A stretch of 64,000 nucleotides of DNA from Cryptomeria japonica. Its lineage: Eukaryota; Streptophyta; Pinopsida; Cupressales; Cupressaceae. The position numbers and the translations under genes were made by a program. This document shows, in pieces, positions 10,603-21,908 of this stretch (position 1 is its first letter; each line of letters begins with the position of its first letter). The stretch spans positions 238,913,832 to 238,977,831 of the forward strand of contig NC_081409.1 in assembly GCF_030272615.1 (NCBI RefSeq), in the 5' to 3' direction. The notes beneath the pieces were generated by a model, which saw only the letters and a list, made by a program, of their open reading frames with translations, searched no databases and was not told the origin of the DNA.

Positions 10603-12420
10603 TTTGGTCCTAATAGGTCCTAAGGGGTGCACATGTGTCGCAAGGGACCTTAAGTGGTCCTAAGGGGTAACACATGTGTTAGAACACATGCATGACCCCT
10701 TAGGACCACATATGACCCCTTGCGACACCATTTGGTGTTTTGTGGTCCTAATAGGTCCTAAGGGGTGCACATGTGTTGCAAGGGGCCTTAAGTGGTCCTA
10801 AGGGGTCATGCATGTGTTAGAACACATGCGTGACCCATTAGGACCACATATGACCCCTTGCGACAACATTTGGTCTTTTGAGGTCCTAAGGGGTGCACAT
10901 GTGTCACAAGGGGCCTTAAGTGGTCCTAAGGGGTCACGCATGTGTTAGAACACATGTGTGACCCCTTAAGACCAAATATGACCCCTTGCGACACCATTTG
11001 GTGTTTTGTGGTCCTAATAGGTCCTAAGGGGTGCACATGTATCGCAAGGGGCCTTAAGTGGTTCTAAGGGGTCATGCATGTGTTACAACACATGTGTGAC
11101 CCCTTAGGACCACATATGACCCCTTGCAAAACCATTTGGTCTTAATAGGTCCTAAGGGGTGCACATGTGTCGCAAGGGGCCTTAAGTGGTCCTAAAGGGT
11201 CACACATGTGTTAAAACACACGTGTGACCCCTTAGGACCACATATGACCCCTTGTGACAACATTTGGTCTTTTGAGGTCCTAAGGGGTGCACATGTGTCT
11301 CAAGGGGCCTTAAGTGATCCTAAAGGGGTCACGCATGTGTTAGAACACATGCATGACCTCTTAGGACCACATATGACCCCTTGAAAAACCATTTGGTTCT
11401 AATAGGTCCTAAGGGGTGTGCATGTGTCACAAGGAGCCTTAAGTGGTCCTAAGGGGTCACACATGTGTTAGAACACATGTGTGACCCCTTAGGACCACAC
11501 ATGACCCCTTGCGACAACATTTGGTCTTTTGAGGTCCTAAGGGGTGCTCATGTGTCGCAAGGGGCCTTAAGTGGTCCTAAGGGGTCACACATGTGCTAGA
11601 ACACATGCGTGACCCCTTGCGAAACCATTTGGTGTTTTGTGGTCCTAATAGGTCCTAAGGGGTGCACATGTGTCGCAAGGGGCAGTAAGTGGTCCTAAGG
11701 GGTCACGCATGTGTTCTAACACATGCATGACCCCTCAGGACCACATATGACCCCTTGTGAAATCATTTGGTCCTAATAGGTCCTAAGGGATGCACATGTG
11801 TCGCAAGGGGCCTTAAGTGGTCCTAAGGGGTCACAGATGTGTTAGAACACATGTGTGACCCCTTAGGACCACATATGACCTCTTGTGAAACCATTTGGTC
11901 CTAATAGGTTCTAAGGGGTGCACATGTGTCGCAAGGGGCCTTAAGTGGTCCTAAGGGGTCACGCATGTGTTAGAACACATGCGTGACCCCTTACGACCAC
12001 ATATGACCCCTTGCGACAATATTTGGTCCTATGTGGTCCTAATAGGTCGTAAAGGGTACACATGTGTCACGAGGGGCCTTAAGTGGTCCTAAGGGGTCAC
12101 GCATGTGTTAGAACACATGTGTGACCCCTTAGGACCACATATGACCCCTTCCGAAACCATTTGGTTCTAATAGGTCCTAAGGGGTGCACATGTGTCGCAA
12201 GGGGCCTTAAGTGGTCCTAAGGGGTCACGCATGTGTTAGAACACATGCGTGACCCCTTAGGACCACATATGACCCCTTGCGACAAAATTTGGTCCTATGT
12301 GGTCCTAATATGTCCTAAGGGGTGCACATGTGTCGCAAGGGGCCTTAAGTGGTCCTAAGGGGTCACACGTGTTAGAACACATGCATGACCCCTTAGGACC
12401 ACGTATGACCCCTTATGAAA
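10603..12420. repeat. Tandem array of fourteen hairpin-forming units of 128 or 138 bp
   Basis: The anchor ttaagtggtcctaagggg recurs at about 10650, 10788, 10916, 11054, 11182, 11310, 11439, 11567, 11685, 11813, 11941, 12079, 12207 and 12345, so spacing is nearly always 128 or 138 bp, with one of 118. The 10 bp difference comes from spacer variants (ccatttggtcctaatagg, acatttggtcttttgagg, ccatttggtgttttgtgg). Each unit contains ggtcctaaggggtcacgc and its reverse complement around a tgttagaaca centre. In the copy at 12193-12284 the fold extends to arms of 45 positions with 42 paired. No coding sequence. It may be the subterminal region of a DNA transposon or an amplified foldback element. Confidence 0.9.
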
Positions 12421-13092
12421 CCATAGGACCACATATGACCCCATAGGACCACAAAAGATAAGTAAGATGAGAAACATTCATTTTGGGGATTCATGTGGTA
12501 CAAGGTACATAAATCAATAAGCCAAGATTCAACACTAGCAAAGTTAGTAGAAATGAATAATGTATCAATTGAATAATCATCAAATTATTCTTTTTTGGAG
12601 AAATCATCAAAGTTATTATAATTATTTAACTCAATATTCACATAATCACACTATTTAAAGTTTCAACACTTCACTCTACTTTTCTAAGGAGTTTTTACTA
12701 TCCTTTTGATTTTGATTTACCCTCAAATTTATTTCATTATCCTTTTGAACCATATTTATCCTTCATTCCTTCCGAGAACATGCAATCAATGTTTTAAACC
12801 CCTATATATTTTTCCTTATCCCTTCACAAATAAAATTTACAAGGCTATCCATCTTGGGTTCTTCGTTACAACTAATGATATCAACAATTAAAATTTCTCA
12901 TAGTTTGAGCAAATAAAATAGAAGTAAATACATTGATCCTTGTCAATTTACATCTATTAAAATTAGTTAACTCAAAATCAAATCAAAATATTTAAGATTT
13001 TTAGTAATAAATGTTCATTCCATCATTTTCAAAGATTACAATCTCTTGAGGTATAATTTATTTGTTAGATTCTTCATTTTGTAAATATTGGT
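12421..13092. other. AT-rich intergenic DNA, no gene seen
   Basis: Two last degenerate pieces of the array (ataggaccacatatgaccc) occur up to about 12455. The rest is AT-rich with no ORF, RNA gene or repeat that can be supported. Homology to the KDSR upstream region begins at 13093. Confidence 0.6.
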
Positions 13093-13261
13093 CATTTCTG
13101 GTCTAGTTAATAAAACTCTTTATATTCATGACCATCTTCCATTTATTGATTGAACTACTTCATATAACATTCAATTATCTCATTTAAAATCATGCTATCA
13201 CTTCCGTTACTGCCATTTATCAACCTTTACCATTTACATTTACTCTCTTGCCCTTAAAACT

Positions 13262-15539
13262 ATTACTTTGATGATTTTGTGAGTGGGACAATAGCATTAA
13301 ATTGCCTTGAGCTTGTTGTTCTTTGCCCTTTCTGAGGGTTTGGACATGTGTTGTTGTTTGTTTTTAGCCCCTAGCTTAACTATTGTTTGTTTGACTTCAT
13401 TGATAAATTTTTCTATAGTATATATAAGGTATGGACCCCTCTCGAAACCCATCTTGTACACTTAATAAAAAAAATGTAATTATACAAGACCCATTAATAT
13501 AACATTATTATTTAATTATGAAAAACAAATCAACACATAATTATAAAGTGCCAAAACTATTTATTTAATAAGTTGTTTTTCTTAAACTCAAGCATTTTAT
13601 TATAAAGATGAAAACTATATAATTTGCACTTGTGTACCTTATTTTCTACTCATTTTAGTGGTCTTGTAATAAGCATGATTATGACCAATTGTGACCCTCT
13701 TAGAGAATAAATTACCACATAAACATGATCCATCACACTAAGAGATCCTCCGTCTACCTTTGTTTACACTTTCATGTTACAAGGGACTCAAGTGTGAGGT
13801 AGTCTCTTACAATTTAGATATGCAATTTCTTGCCTAAATGATTGTCTTTCTTCATTAAACTCTGATGCTAATTCATGACTAATGGTCACATTGGCCCTAA
13901 GCAAACTTATTTACGTGGATTTATATAAAAAATAAAAGATCTATCTTGCACATTTCATTTACTTCAACTCACTTTCTTCTTGAAACTAACTATGGCATCA
14001 TCCATTGTTACAATTCTATACACTAGCACCACAAAAGCACATATTTATAACTTTTCAACTACATGTTGAAACATGCTATGAAAGCTTGACTTAGATTAAA
14101 ATATTATCTTTTTCAACACATGAATGTTGTTTGAGTTCAAGTAGAATATAAAAATGTATTATAAAAACATAAAATAATATTCTCAATATCTTGTTTTTTT
14201 TTTTGCCTCCATGGTTGGATGTTTCTTCTATTAGACCCTCCATCCATGACTACATTGTAAGTACCCAAAATCGTACGAACCTACATGATAATCCAATGAT
14301 GGCCTAGTGGTCCATCTCATGACCCATAAAGTGTGATATTTTTTCCTTATAATTTTTTTTTATCTTCATGGAAGTCCCTTTACATGTTTAGTGTTGGAGA
14401 CTTCTTGATCTGTGTGAGACAATGTTGGCAATGTGCGTTGTCATTGATATGAAAACTGATGTCTAGCAATATGTATTGTCACTTAGTTTGGGACAAAAAT
14501 GGATGTACCACGGATGTACAGGTTGTTCATTGGTGCAATAGTCGATCTAAAGGCTTAGTTGTTGATTGCATATCTGTTTGGAGTCAATGGTATGGGTAGA
14601 TTCTCATGGTTTATCATACATTCATATTGGAGACACTCTTGTTGAGTCTACTTGCTTGGAGAAGTCTTGATGCTTGACTTAGTTCAATTTCCCATCTAGT
14701 AGTTTTAGGAAAATGTTTAAATGTTGAGTCAGTGAATGTCTATGTGTGTGGTACTCTCTTGTTATGCAAATCTGAAGTTTGGTTTGGTAATGGGTGTTAT
14801 GCATGTTGTCAAGTTTTTAGATGATTTCATTGCCTACAAAAGAAGTTATACCCATTTGATCTTACTAAAATATTTGTGAGCAATTTTGGGTGAATATTAT
14901 AATTATATTACTTGAACTATCAATTCTTGATGAATTAGATGTGTGCATCAAGTGTATGTAAAACTTAAAATTAGCCTGCTAGAGAACAAAAGATCAATAA
15001 AGAATCTTGGTTATCCATCCTATTTCACCTCATGAAGTAAAGAGAGCTGCATTATGTTTTTGAGTTACACCAATTATTACAAATAATGAGAGGACTAGGA
15101 ACTCCTTGTGTTAAACCCTTTTAGCCTAAGTGTTCTATATTTTTTAAGTGATTATTATTTAATAATGTACATTATTTAAGACATTTTAAAATGTGATGTC
15201 TCAATTTTGTGCAAACTTAGATTTGTACTTGTATATGACAATAAAAGGGGGTAAGTTTTTAGATAAAATTAGCCCACTAGGCTAAGTACATGTTGGCACA
15301 TACTTCTAGGTTCATATATTTTGGGTGTTGGGATGGGTTTTGTACCGACATAGCCCCTTGGAAGGAACATGTTATCATGAGGTATGTAAGAGATGGAGCA
15401 TGGTCATTACAGGTCAACTCTTCTCTCTTTCCAATAAACCTAGGTGCAAGTGCATAGTGCAAATGCATACCACTCCAACCTACCTTGCCATGTGGGTGCA
15501 TTTGCATTTTTACAAGGGGATGTGGATTAAAAAGGTGAC
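13262..15539. other. Non-coding downstream flank of KDSR, copy A
   Basis: No gene. The sequence is alignable to 21909-24349 over nearly its whole length. ORFs on both strands near 15277-15555 are also present in copy B, but only because the DNA is duplicated; their codons show no recognisable protein. Confidence 0.6.
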
Positions 15540-16434
15540 TGTTGGCAATTGACATTCATTGGATTCATTTTGTTGTCATTAATGGCAACAATATTTGATG
15601 GGAGTCATTTACCGACATTAGGAGGCATTTACCGACAAACATTGGCATTGGAGCATTCAAAGCTATACCGACACCGACACCGGTACCAGCATCCAACACT
15701 TCAGGGAAGCTGACATCAAGGGAGATTTATTTAGAAAAATATTTTGTAATTATTGTATAAGGCCGACATTGTATATCTTTTGTAATGTATTGTAAGCTGA
15801 CATAAGGCATATTGTTTGTATGGGTATATAGGTCAGTGTAATAGGTGTGGTAATAAGAAATTATTATGCGAGGATAGAACTTGTGAGGATTGTGGAATGC
15901 GAAGATCATTTGTATATGAATGTTGTATCATGCAATGATCTGTAAATGTTTTGTTTGACATTCTTGGAGGGAAGGTGATACCGGTAGTAGTGTTCGGGGT
16001 TTATGAACCGGTACAGAGCAGAGCTATAACCAAAACTCTCTTTGGCATAGCAGATGCATTTTGTGAGTTCACTTTCATTGTTTTACTTCAGCAAAAGCTT
16101 GTAGTCAGTGAGACTCTTTAGTGATGACCAGTGTGCTCTAGGCAGTGTGCCTTCATGCATGTGCAGGCCCCCATTATATTTAATATCTTTCATATGGCCA
16201 ATGAATTGATATTGTGGGTCACAAATCCCACTGTGGTTTTTCCTCTTTGAGTTTTTCCACGTATAAATTTTGTGTGTTGTGGTGTTCATTCATGTGGATG
16301 GTTCATTTGCTTCAAGTTATATGTTTATTTATTTACCGGTTTATATGTGTTTGGTATAAAAACATAAAATCTTATCTTACCAACAGAACACTGATTCACC
16401 TCCCCCCCCCTCTCAGTGTTCTTGGATCCCAACA
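15540..16434 (+). repeat. 5' LTR of the polymerase-less retrotransposon, copy A (895 bp)
   Basis: It starts TGTTGGCAATTGACA and ends GGATCCCAACA, giving TGTTGG/CCAACA inverted termini, and is directly followed by a tRNA-Met primer site. The same LTR occurs at 24350-25238, and its first 259 bp occur at 30238-30496. The part from about 16095 to 16170 resembles the R/U5 part of the Copia LTRs at 41828 and 47660. Confidence 0.9.
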
Positions 16435-16436
16435 AT

Positions 16437-16448
16437 TGGTATCAGAGC
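16437..16448 (+). promoter_or_regulatory. Primer binding site for initiator tRNA-Met
   Basis: The motif tggtatcagagc begins two bases after the LTR end; it is complementary to the 3' end of plant initiator tRNA-Met. Confidence 0.9.
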
Positions 16449-16508
16449 TTGGTACCTCGGAGGAAGTTTAACAACTTGAGGAAGATCCTGAAACCAGAAT
16501 CTTTAGCC

Positions 16509-17617
16509 ATGGCTATGGAGAAGCAACTTGAGATGGCTCTTGAGGATTATGATGCTAAACGGATGAAGAACTTGAAATTGCAAGATGAACTGAATTCTGA
16601 AAATGAATTCATTCTTGTCGTGCAAGAAAGGTTATCATCTCCTCAAGCTAGAAGGAAGGAACTTTTGCAAAAACAAGATGATGATAATTCTCTCAAGGAA
16701 CAATTTCAGAAACTGAGTCAAGCAAACATGCTCATGCAAAATGAAATGCAAGACCTGACAATGAGGATGTTTAAGGATATTGAGGATACAAAGAGGAAAG
16801 AAGAAAATCTTGCTACATCTCTGAAGAACAAATCTGAGGAATGTGATAGATTGGCTCATGAGAATGATATGTTGAAAACTAGTTTGGTGCAATCCCAAAA
16901 TAATGAACAAGAACTTGAAAGACAAGTAATATCTCTGAGAGATGATCTGAGTATTGCAAGTGAGTACAAAGAAAATTTTAGGATCAGTGTTGCACAATTA
17001 GATGACTTGTTGAAAGGACAAAGGCATAGTGATGATTCTAAAGGACTTGGATTTGTACAAGGAGAAAGCTCTGGTACTGCAGATCAGACAACCGGTGTGC
17101 ACAACTCATCAAAATAGAGGAAACCGATAGGGAAATCTAATGCTTATAAATTCAATGGTAGATGTTTTGTTTGCAATAAATTTGGGCATATGGCTAAACA
17201 ATGTAGAAATAGAGCAAATCAAAACTACAACTCTATTCCCGGTCAATGCACAAATTGCAAGTAGTATGGTCATAAGTCAAAAGACTGCAAGAATGAATGT
17301 TAAATGTCATGCATGTGGAAAGTTTGGACATTTTGCTAATCATTGTAGGTCAAGGAATGATATGGGATATGTTAAAGCAATTCAGAAGAACAATGTTACA
17401 TGTTATGCATGCAACAAAATAGGTCATATTGCTAAGTACTGCAGAAGCAAGACTCAACCGGTTAGCAATGATAAAGATAATGAGAAAGGAAAGCAGAAGG
17501 TAGATGAAATACAACAAGATCATACCAAGAGATGGGTTAGAAAATCTGAAGGACCAAGTGGAGATGGATCTACACTAGTAACTCCACCGGTACAATAGGG
17601 CATTCCTCCACCGGCAG
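16509..17617 (+). pseudogene. Coiled-coil and zinc-knuckle gag-like ORF, copy A (broken)
   Basis: The ATG at 16509 (MAMEKQLEMALEDYDAK) opens a 202-codon frame to a TAG at 17115. It is dominated by long heptad-like stretches (KLSQANMLMQNEMQDLTMRM), so a coiled coil is likely. The same frame continues past the TAG into a CCHC knuckle (CFVCNKFGHMAKQC), then a second (CTNCK-stop-YGHKSKDC), and after a +1 shift near 17300 two more (CHACGKFGHFANHC and CYACNKIGHIAKYC). It ends at about 17596 in a Lys/Pro-rich tail. Four CCHC knuckles are more than the one or two of most plant gag proteins. No protease or polymerase follows. Copy B carries the same TAG, so the stop predates the duplication. Confidence 0.7.
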
Positions 17618-18106
17618 GAAATTCCACCGGTAACTGAGGCATAAGCCTTAGGGGTTGGCAAACTCATTGCAAAATCTTTCATATTACCCCGGAGGAGATC
17701 TAGAAGAGATCTGGAGAGTTGTGTTCATCATTGATGAAGGTTCACCTGGCACAAGACTGTGAAACCGACATCTGCTAGGGTAGTTCGCGAAGAATTTATG
17801 ACAGTGAAAGATTAGGGTTTTATTCGCTGATAAAAAGGGTAAGTGGATTCATTTTCACTCACCAAGCATTCAAGCATTCAGAGCGAAGAAAGGCGAATTT
17901 CAGGTGAATTAAGAGCGTGCAAAAGCATTGTGAAAGGATTTCTAGCAGTTATCTGAGAAGCACTCAATCTTCCAACAGACGTTCACTTTCAGGTATTCTT
18001 CGAAATGGCATCTGGATCTTCAACTCCTACTTTCATTGCAAATCCCACTGTTGTCGAGGTTAAGGATAGGTTGAGGCTCGTATTCAAGGATGTTCCCCTG
18101 ATTGCT
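17618..18106 (+). other. Spacer and truncated start of the second retrotransposon ORF, copy A
   Basis: It matches 26420-26919. It carries a leader-like stretch, then ATGGCATCTGGATCTTCAAC near 18005 and about 33 codons corresponding to the start of the second ORF of copy B, and is cut at 18106. Confidence 0.75.
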
Positions 18107-18311
18107 TGAATGCTTGATTCAAATTGATAAACTGTACAAAACATTTCTAAATATATCAAATTATAACATTTATAAAGATTTCAATTGCATAATTTTTTAA
18201 TCAAACTCATAGATCCATCTCTCTAATCCACTTAACACTCATTTAATTATTTGATTTCAATAATAAAAATTAAAAAAATTGCTGTTAATCTTACTGTCAC
18301 ATTTTTATTAT
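18107..18311. other. Unique AT-rich DNA at the duplication junction
   Basis: No gene. It begins exactly where homology to the retrotransposon stops and ends at the start of the 383 bp tandem duplication upstream of KDSR. Confidence 0.5.
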
Positions 18312-19060
18312 ATTAATTTTGCTGGACCTTTCCATGACTTCGGTTAGTGCTCATACTCAATAAATTACAACCAAACACTTCAACATCGTCCAACAACTAG
18401 ACATTTGTCTTCATTGAATTTACTACTGCAAATGGATATTATTTAAAACATCAAAAAGTACTCTGAAGGTCTGGAAATGTCAGATATAGCCATTTCTGGT
18501 CTAGTTATTAAAACTCTTTATATTCATGACCATCTTCTATTTATTGACTGAACTACTTAGTATAACATTCAATTATCTCATTTAAAATCATGCTATCACT
18601 TCCGTTACTGCCATTTACCAACCTTTACCATTTACATTTACTCTCTTGCCCTTAAAACTACCTGTCTTCTACTCCTATCTAACCTTCTCATTCTATTAAT
18701 TTTGCTGGACCTTTCCACGATTTCGGTTGGTGCTCATACTCAATAAATTACAACCAAACACTTCAACATCGTCCAACAACTAGACATTTGTCTTCATTGA
18801 ATTTACTACTGCAAATGGATATTATTTAAAACATCAAAAAGTACTCTGAAGGTCTGGAGATGTCAGATATAGCCATTTCTGGTCTAGCTAATAACACTCT
18901 TTATATTCATGACCATCTTCCATTTATTGACTGAACTACTTAGCATAACATTCAATTATCTCATTTAAAATAATGCTATCACTTGCGTTACTGCCATTTA
19001 CCTCTCTTGCCCTTAAAACTACCTGTCTTCTACTCCTATCTAACCTTCTCATATCTTTTG
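18312..19060 (+). repeat. 383 bp tandem duplication immediately upstream of KDSR
   Basis: The phrase attaattttgctggacc occurs at 18312 and again 383 bp later at 18695. The two copies (18312-18694 and 18695-19060) agree almost throughout. Copy 2 lacks about 22 bp around caacctttaccatttacat and carries a few substitutions. The repeat reaches to within about 55 bp of the KDSR start codon, so it doubles the proximal upstream region. Segment A at 13093 resembles copy 1 because it keeps those 22 bp. Confidence 0.9.
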
Positions 19061-19113
19061 TCTCCTTGCCTTTCTCCAGGAACATAAAATTATCATTGTA
19101 TAGACCTTCAGTA

Positions 19114-21122
19114 ATGGGACCACTGGTGGAGGGTGCCATTGCTTTAGCTGTAATAGGTTTTATTGTTTTTGGGTTTCAATGGAAGCCTAAGCCAAGTATT
19201 GGGAGCGTAAAAAACAAACATGTTCTAATCACTGGTGGTTCTAGTGGAATAGGCCTCCAGATTGCCAAAGAAGCACTGCTTCAAGAAGCCTTTGTCACCA
19301 TTGTTGCAAGGAATCCTGCAAAACTTGAGATTGCAGCAGAAGAACTAAGGAAGGAAGTCAAGTGTGATGCTCGCAGGATCAATACAAAGGTAAAACCAAA
19401 CCCCCCAAAAAAATCTTGAAGTTTAGATCCAAAGCTATTCTATTAATCATTGATTAGTGCTAACAGATTTTTACAATCTATGCAAATATCAATTTTATGT
19501 TTACCTAGTCAATTGATTAATGCTAATTTGATTGATTGATACTAACAGATTTCGACAATCCATATAAATATCAATTTTATGTTTTTGGATTCATGAAAAA
19601 TGGAATCCAAAAACATAAAATTGATTAATACTAACTGATTTCCATAATCCATATAAATATTGTTTTTATTTGATTGTCCATATCCAAAAGTATAAAATTG
19701 ATAATCATAAGTCAGTTGGGTATGGTCCAAGCAGGGTGGTTTACTTGGAGGATAAAACCAATAACATAAAAAACTCATCAAGCATAAAGTTTCTTATGCT
19801 TTTCAAGATGCATCTATCATTTTTTTGAGTGCCCATCTTCTCCTTTTTCATATGAATCTATGATTTTCCTTTTCACCATGTTCTGTGTTCGATAGGAGTT
19901 CGTGATTTTTCTTCTTAACCATGTTAATTAATTTGTTTATTTTTGGTAGGCTGCAGATGTAAGCAAGTATGAGAGAATCTCAGAGGCCATCAAGGACTCT
20001 AACCTATGGAGGCCCATTGATGTTCTTATCTGCAATGCTGGATTTTTGAGGAGTGCATATTTGGAGAACACAATAATAGAAGAAGTGGACTTAACTATCC
20101 AGACAAATTTGACTGGAACTTTATACACTCTACATGCTGCTCTGCCATTGATGAAAAAGAGAGAGGGCAGACCCCCAGCTTCCGTTGTGCTCATGTGCTC
20201 TCTTTCCTCTTTGGTTAGATAAGCCTTATACCCACTGGAAAATTTGGTTTTTTAATCTCATAAATGAGTCATTTTTGTTTGTTTCTTCTCTTTTTTCCCC
20301 TTCTGCTGAGCTTGTTGATTGTTGGTACTACTAAAGAATGGTTTTAGCTAACTGCTTGTGGGTAGTAGTAACTATTAACAAAAATGGTTTTCTTGTCATA
20401 CATCACTGTTTTTCTTCTTGTTGAGATTTCTGATTGTGGATGACTGAATCAGTTCTTGCTCTATGGTCATGATGTATATACTGCAACAAAATATGCTCTG
20501 AGAGGACTGGCTGAATCTTTGAGGCTCCAGCTGATACCATACAATATTAGAATCAGTCTTGTGTGCCCTGGCTTTGTGGACACTCCGCTCCTGGATCAAT
20601 GTGAAGGTGAGTAATATATGAAGTGTGCATGTGGCTAATATTAGTTTCCCAGAGATATATTTGAATTTCTCTGTGGTGAAACTACATAACATATGAGATT
20701 TGTTTGAATATGTATATATTTAATATATATATGAAATTTATAGATCATATTGTTTTTGAATTTGATTGTATGAATTTTCTTTTCACTCCATGATCCATAC
20801 AGCTGAAATAGAGGATGGCCATCTTGCTCTAGTGAAACTTTTCAATCTGTATGATAGAAGGAAGACAGAGGATCCCAAGGATGTTGCCAGGTATACTTTG
20901 GAGGCTGTCAAGGAGGGGAGATTTATAACCACAGCACTCTTTCCTGGAATGTTTCTCACTGTACTATCCAGGGGTTTAATGCCAGCTGATTCCTTTCTGG
21001 GTGCTCTGATTGAGCTTATTTTATATTTCCCATTAAGGCTTATAAGTTTTATTATAGCTTCAATTACTCCTGGAGCCGTGAGATATGTTCATAACAAATA
21101 TTACAAGTTTCCCAAACAATGA
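19114..21122 (+). CDS. TSC10: 3-ketodihydrosphingosine reductase (four exons)
   Basis: Exons are 19114-19389, 19950-20213, 20453-20606 and 20803-21122; every intron is GT-AG and the joined frame is open for 337 codons, close to the roughly 325 residues of plant TSC10/KDSR. The product is an NADPH-dependent short-chain dehydrogenase that reduces 3-ketodihydrosphingosine to sphinganine, the second step of sphingolipid long-chain-base synthesis, at the ER. Visible features: an N-terminal membrane segment (residues 5-22, AIALAVIGFIVFGF), the cofactor motif TGGSSGIG (40-47), NAG (121-123), a serine near 176, the catalytic YTATK (Y189, K193), CPGFVDTP after it, and hydrophobic C-terminal segments (LIELILYFPLRLISFII). 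The ATG at 19114 is preferred over the in-frame ATG at 18973, because the latter lies in the upstream duplication and would add 47 unrelated residues. No stop or frameshift breaks it. Intron 1 carries a short inverted repeat (19561-19616). Confidence 0.92.
19540..19680. repeat. Short inverted and direct repeats in KDSR intron 1
   Basis: The phrase tatgtttttggattcatg is followed within a few bases by its near reverse complement (ggaatccaaaaacataa). Phrases such as ttgattgatactaacagatt and ccatataaatat recur two or three times. It may be a small decayed foldback element; no coding capacity. Confidence 0.55.
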
Positions 21123-21902
21123 AGAGGAAACAGTATTTGTTTTTGTTTTGAATTGTGTTATTTTAGCGTATGACCACTTTGGTGATCAATCATCAGTAGG
21201 AAAGTAATAAATTCTTTCCAACCTATGTGAATTTACTATAGCTGTCAATTCAGGCCTAAGTTTGATGGTAGATGTCAACCAAGAAGTTTTTTTTTAATGA
21301 TTGTTATTTATTTGAAGGTGTTTTAAAAATACTATGATTTTTAAAATTTTGATTAGATTTGATAATTAAAATGTCTAAATATGTTCATATAGCCATTAAA
21401 TTTAAACTTGGGATCTCATCTTTAACATGAACATTTAGTAATAGCATCTTGGTAGGGGTTTGAATCTTGGTGGAAAGAATCACAATACCATGATTTAACC
21501 ATCACACTATGTTATTATGGACAAATTATTTTACTTCAAAAGTAAACTATATTTTTTAAGACTTCTTAACATAAATAATTTTATAATATGTATTAATAGT
21601 TTGTATTGTTAGTGTCTTTTCCAACAAACAATAGGGGAACTTAGAAATAACCATCCCTTTGTGGAAATTACTTGGTACAAGTGAGCAAGTTTTAGAGGTG
21701 GTTGGTAGGAAACAATTAACAAAGACGAATTGAAAAGCATGAGGTTGAAAAAGTTATCAATTGTAATAATAAACTCCAACATCTACTAAACTCACTTTCT
21801 TCTAGTATGGGTAAAAATAAAAAGGAAATGGATGCGAGCTTTCATAGATCCCCTATGAAGTCTTATAAGCTTCGGTCCATTTAAAAAAAAGGAAGATCAA
21901 TA
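21123..21902 (+). other. 3' untranslated and downstream DNA of KDSR
   Basis: No further gene. The first 100-200 bp are probably 3' UTR; the remainder is AT-rich and is the part deleted from segment A together with the gene. Confidence 0.55.
21206..21211 (+). terminator. Probable polyadenylation signal of KDSR
   Basis: A canonical aataaa lies 84 bp after the stop codon, in the context agtaataaattc. Confidence 0.5.
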
Positions 21903-21908
21903 AAAACA

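Larger units (their letters stand above)
13093..18106 (+). repeat. Segmental duplicate A of the KDSR locus, with the gene deleted
   Basis: Positions 13093-13260 match 18491-18658 (upstream of KDSR), and 13261-18106 match 21907-26919 (downstream of KDSR and into the retrotransposon). The 3.24 kb holding the whole KDSR gene is missing at 13260/13261, where both parental sequences share aaaac, so loss by end joining at microhomology is likely. The copies differ by scattered substitutions, a 38 bp and a 265 bp block present only in copy B, and a block of about 115 bp present only in copy A (about 15050-15165). Copy A ends abruptly at 18106 within the retrotransposon interior. Confidence 0.85.

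Noticed and set aside
10603-12420. CRISPR array
   Set aside because: Units are fully repeated without unique spacers and the DNA is nuclear plant sequence.
15277-15555. ORFs on both strands conserved in both duplicates (also 24087-24365)
   Set aside because: Conservation comes from the recent segmental duplication; no protein similarity and both strands are equally open.
18973-19113. In-frame upstream extension of KDSR starting at an ATG at 18973
   Set aside because: The 47 residues are encoded by the second copy of the 383 bp upstream duplication, resemble no KDSR N-terminus, and the ATG at 19114 directly precedes the membrane segment expected at the start.
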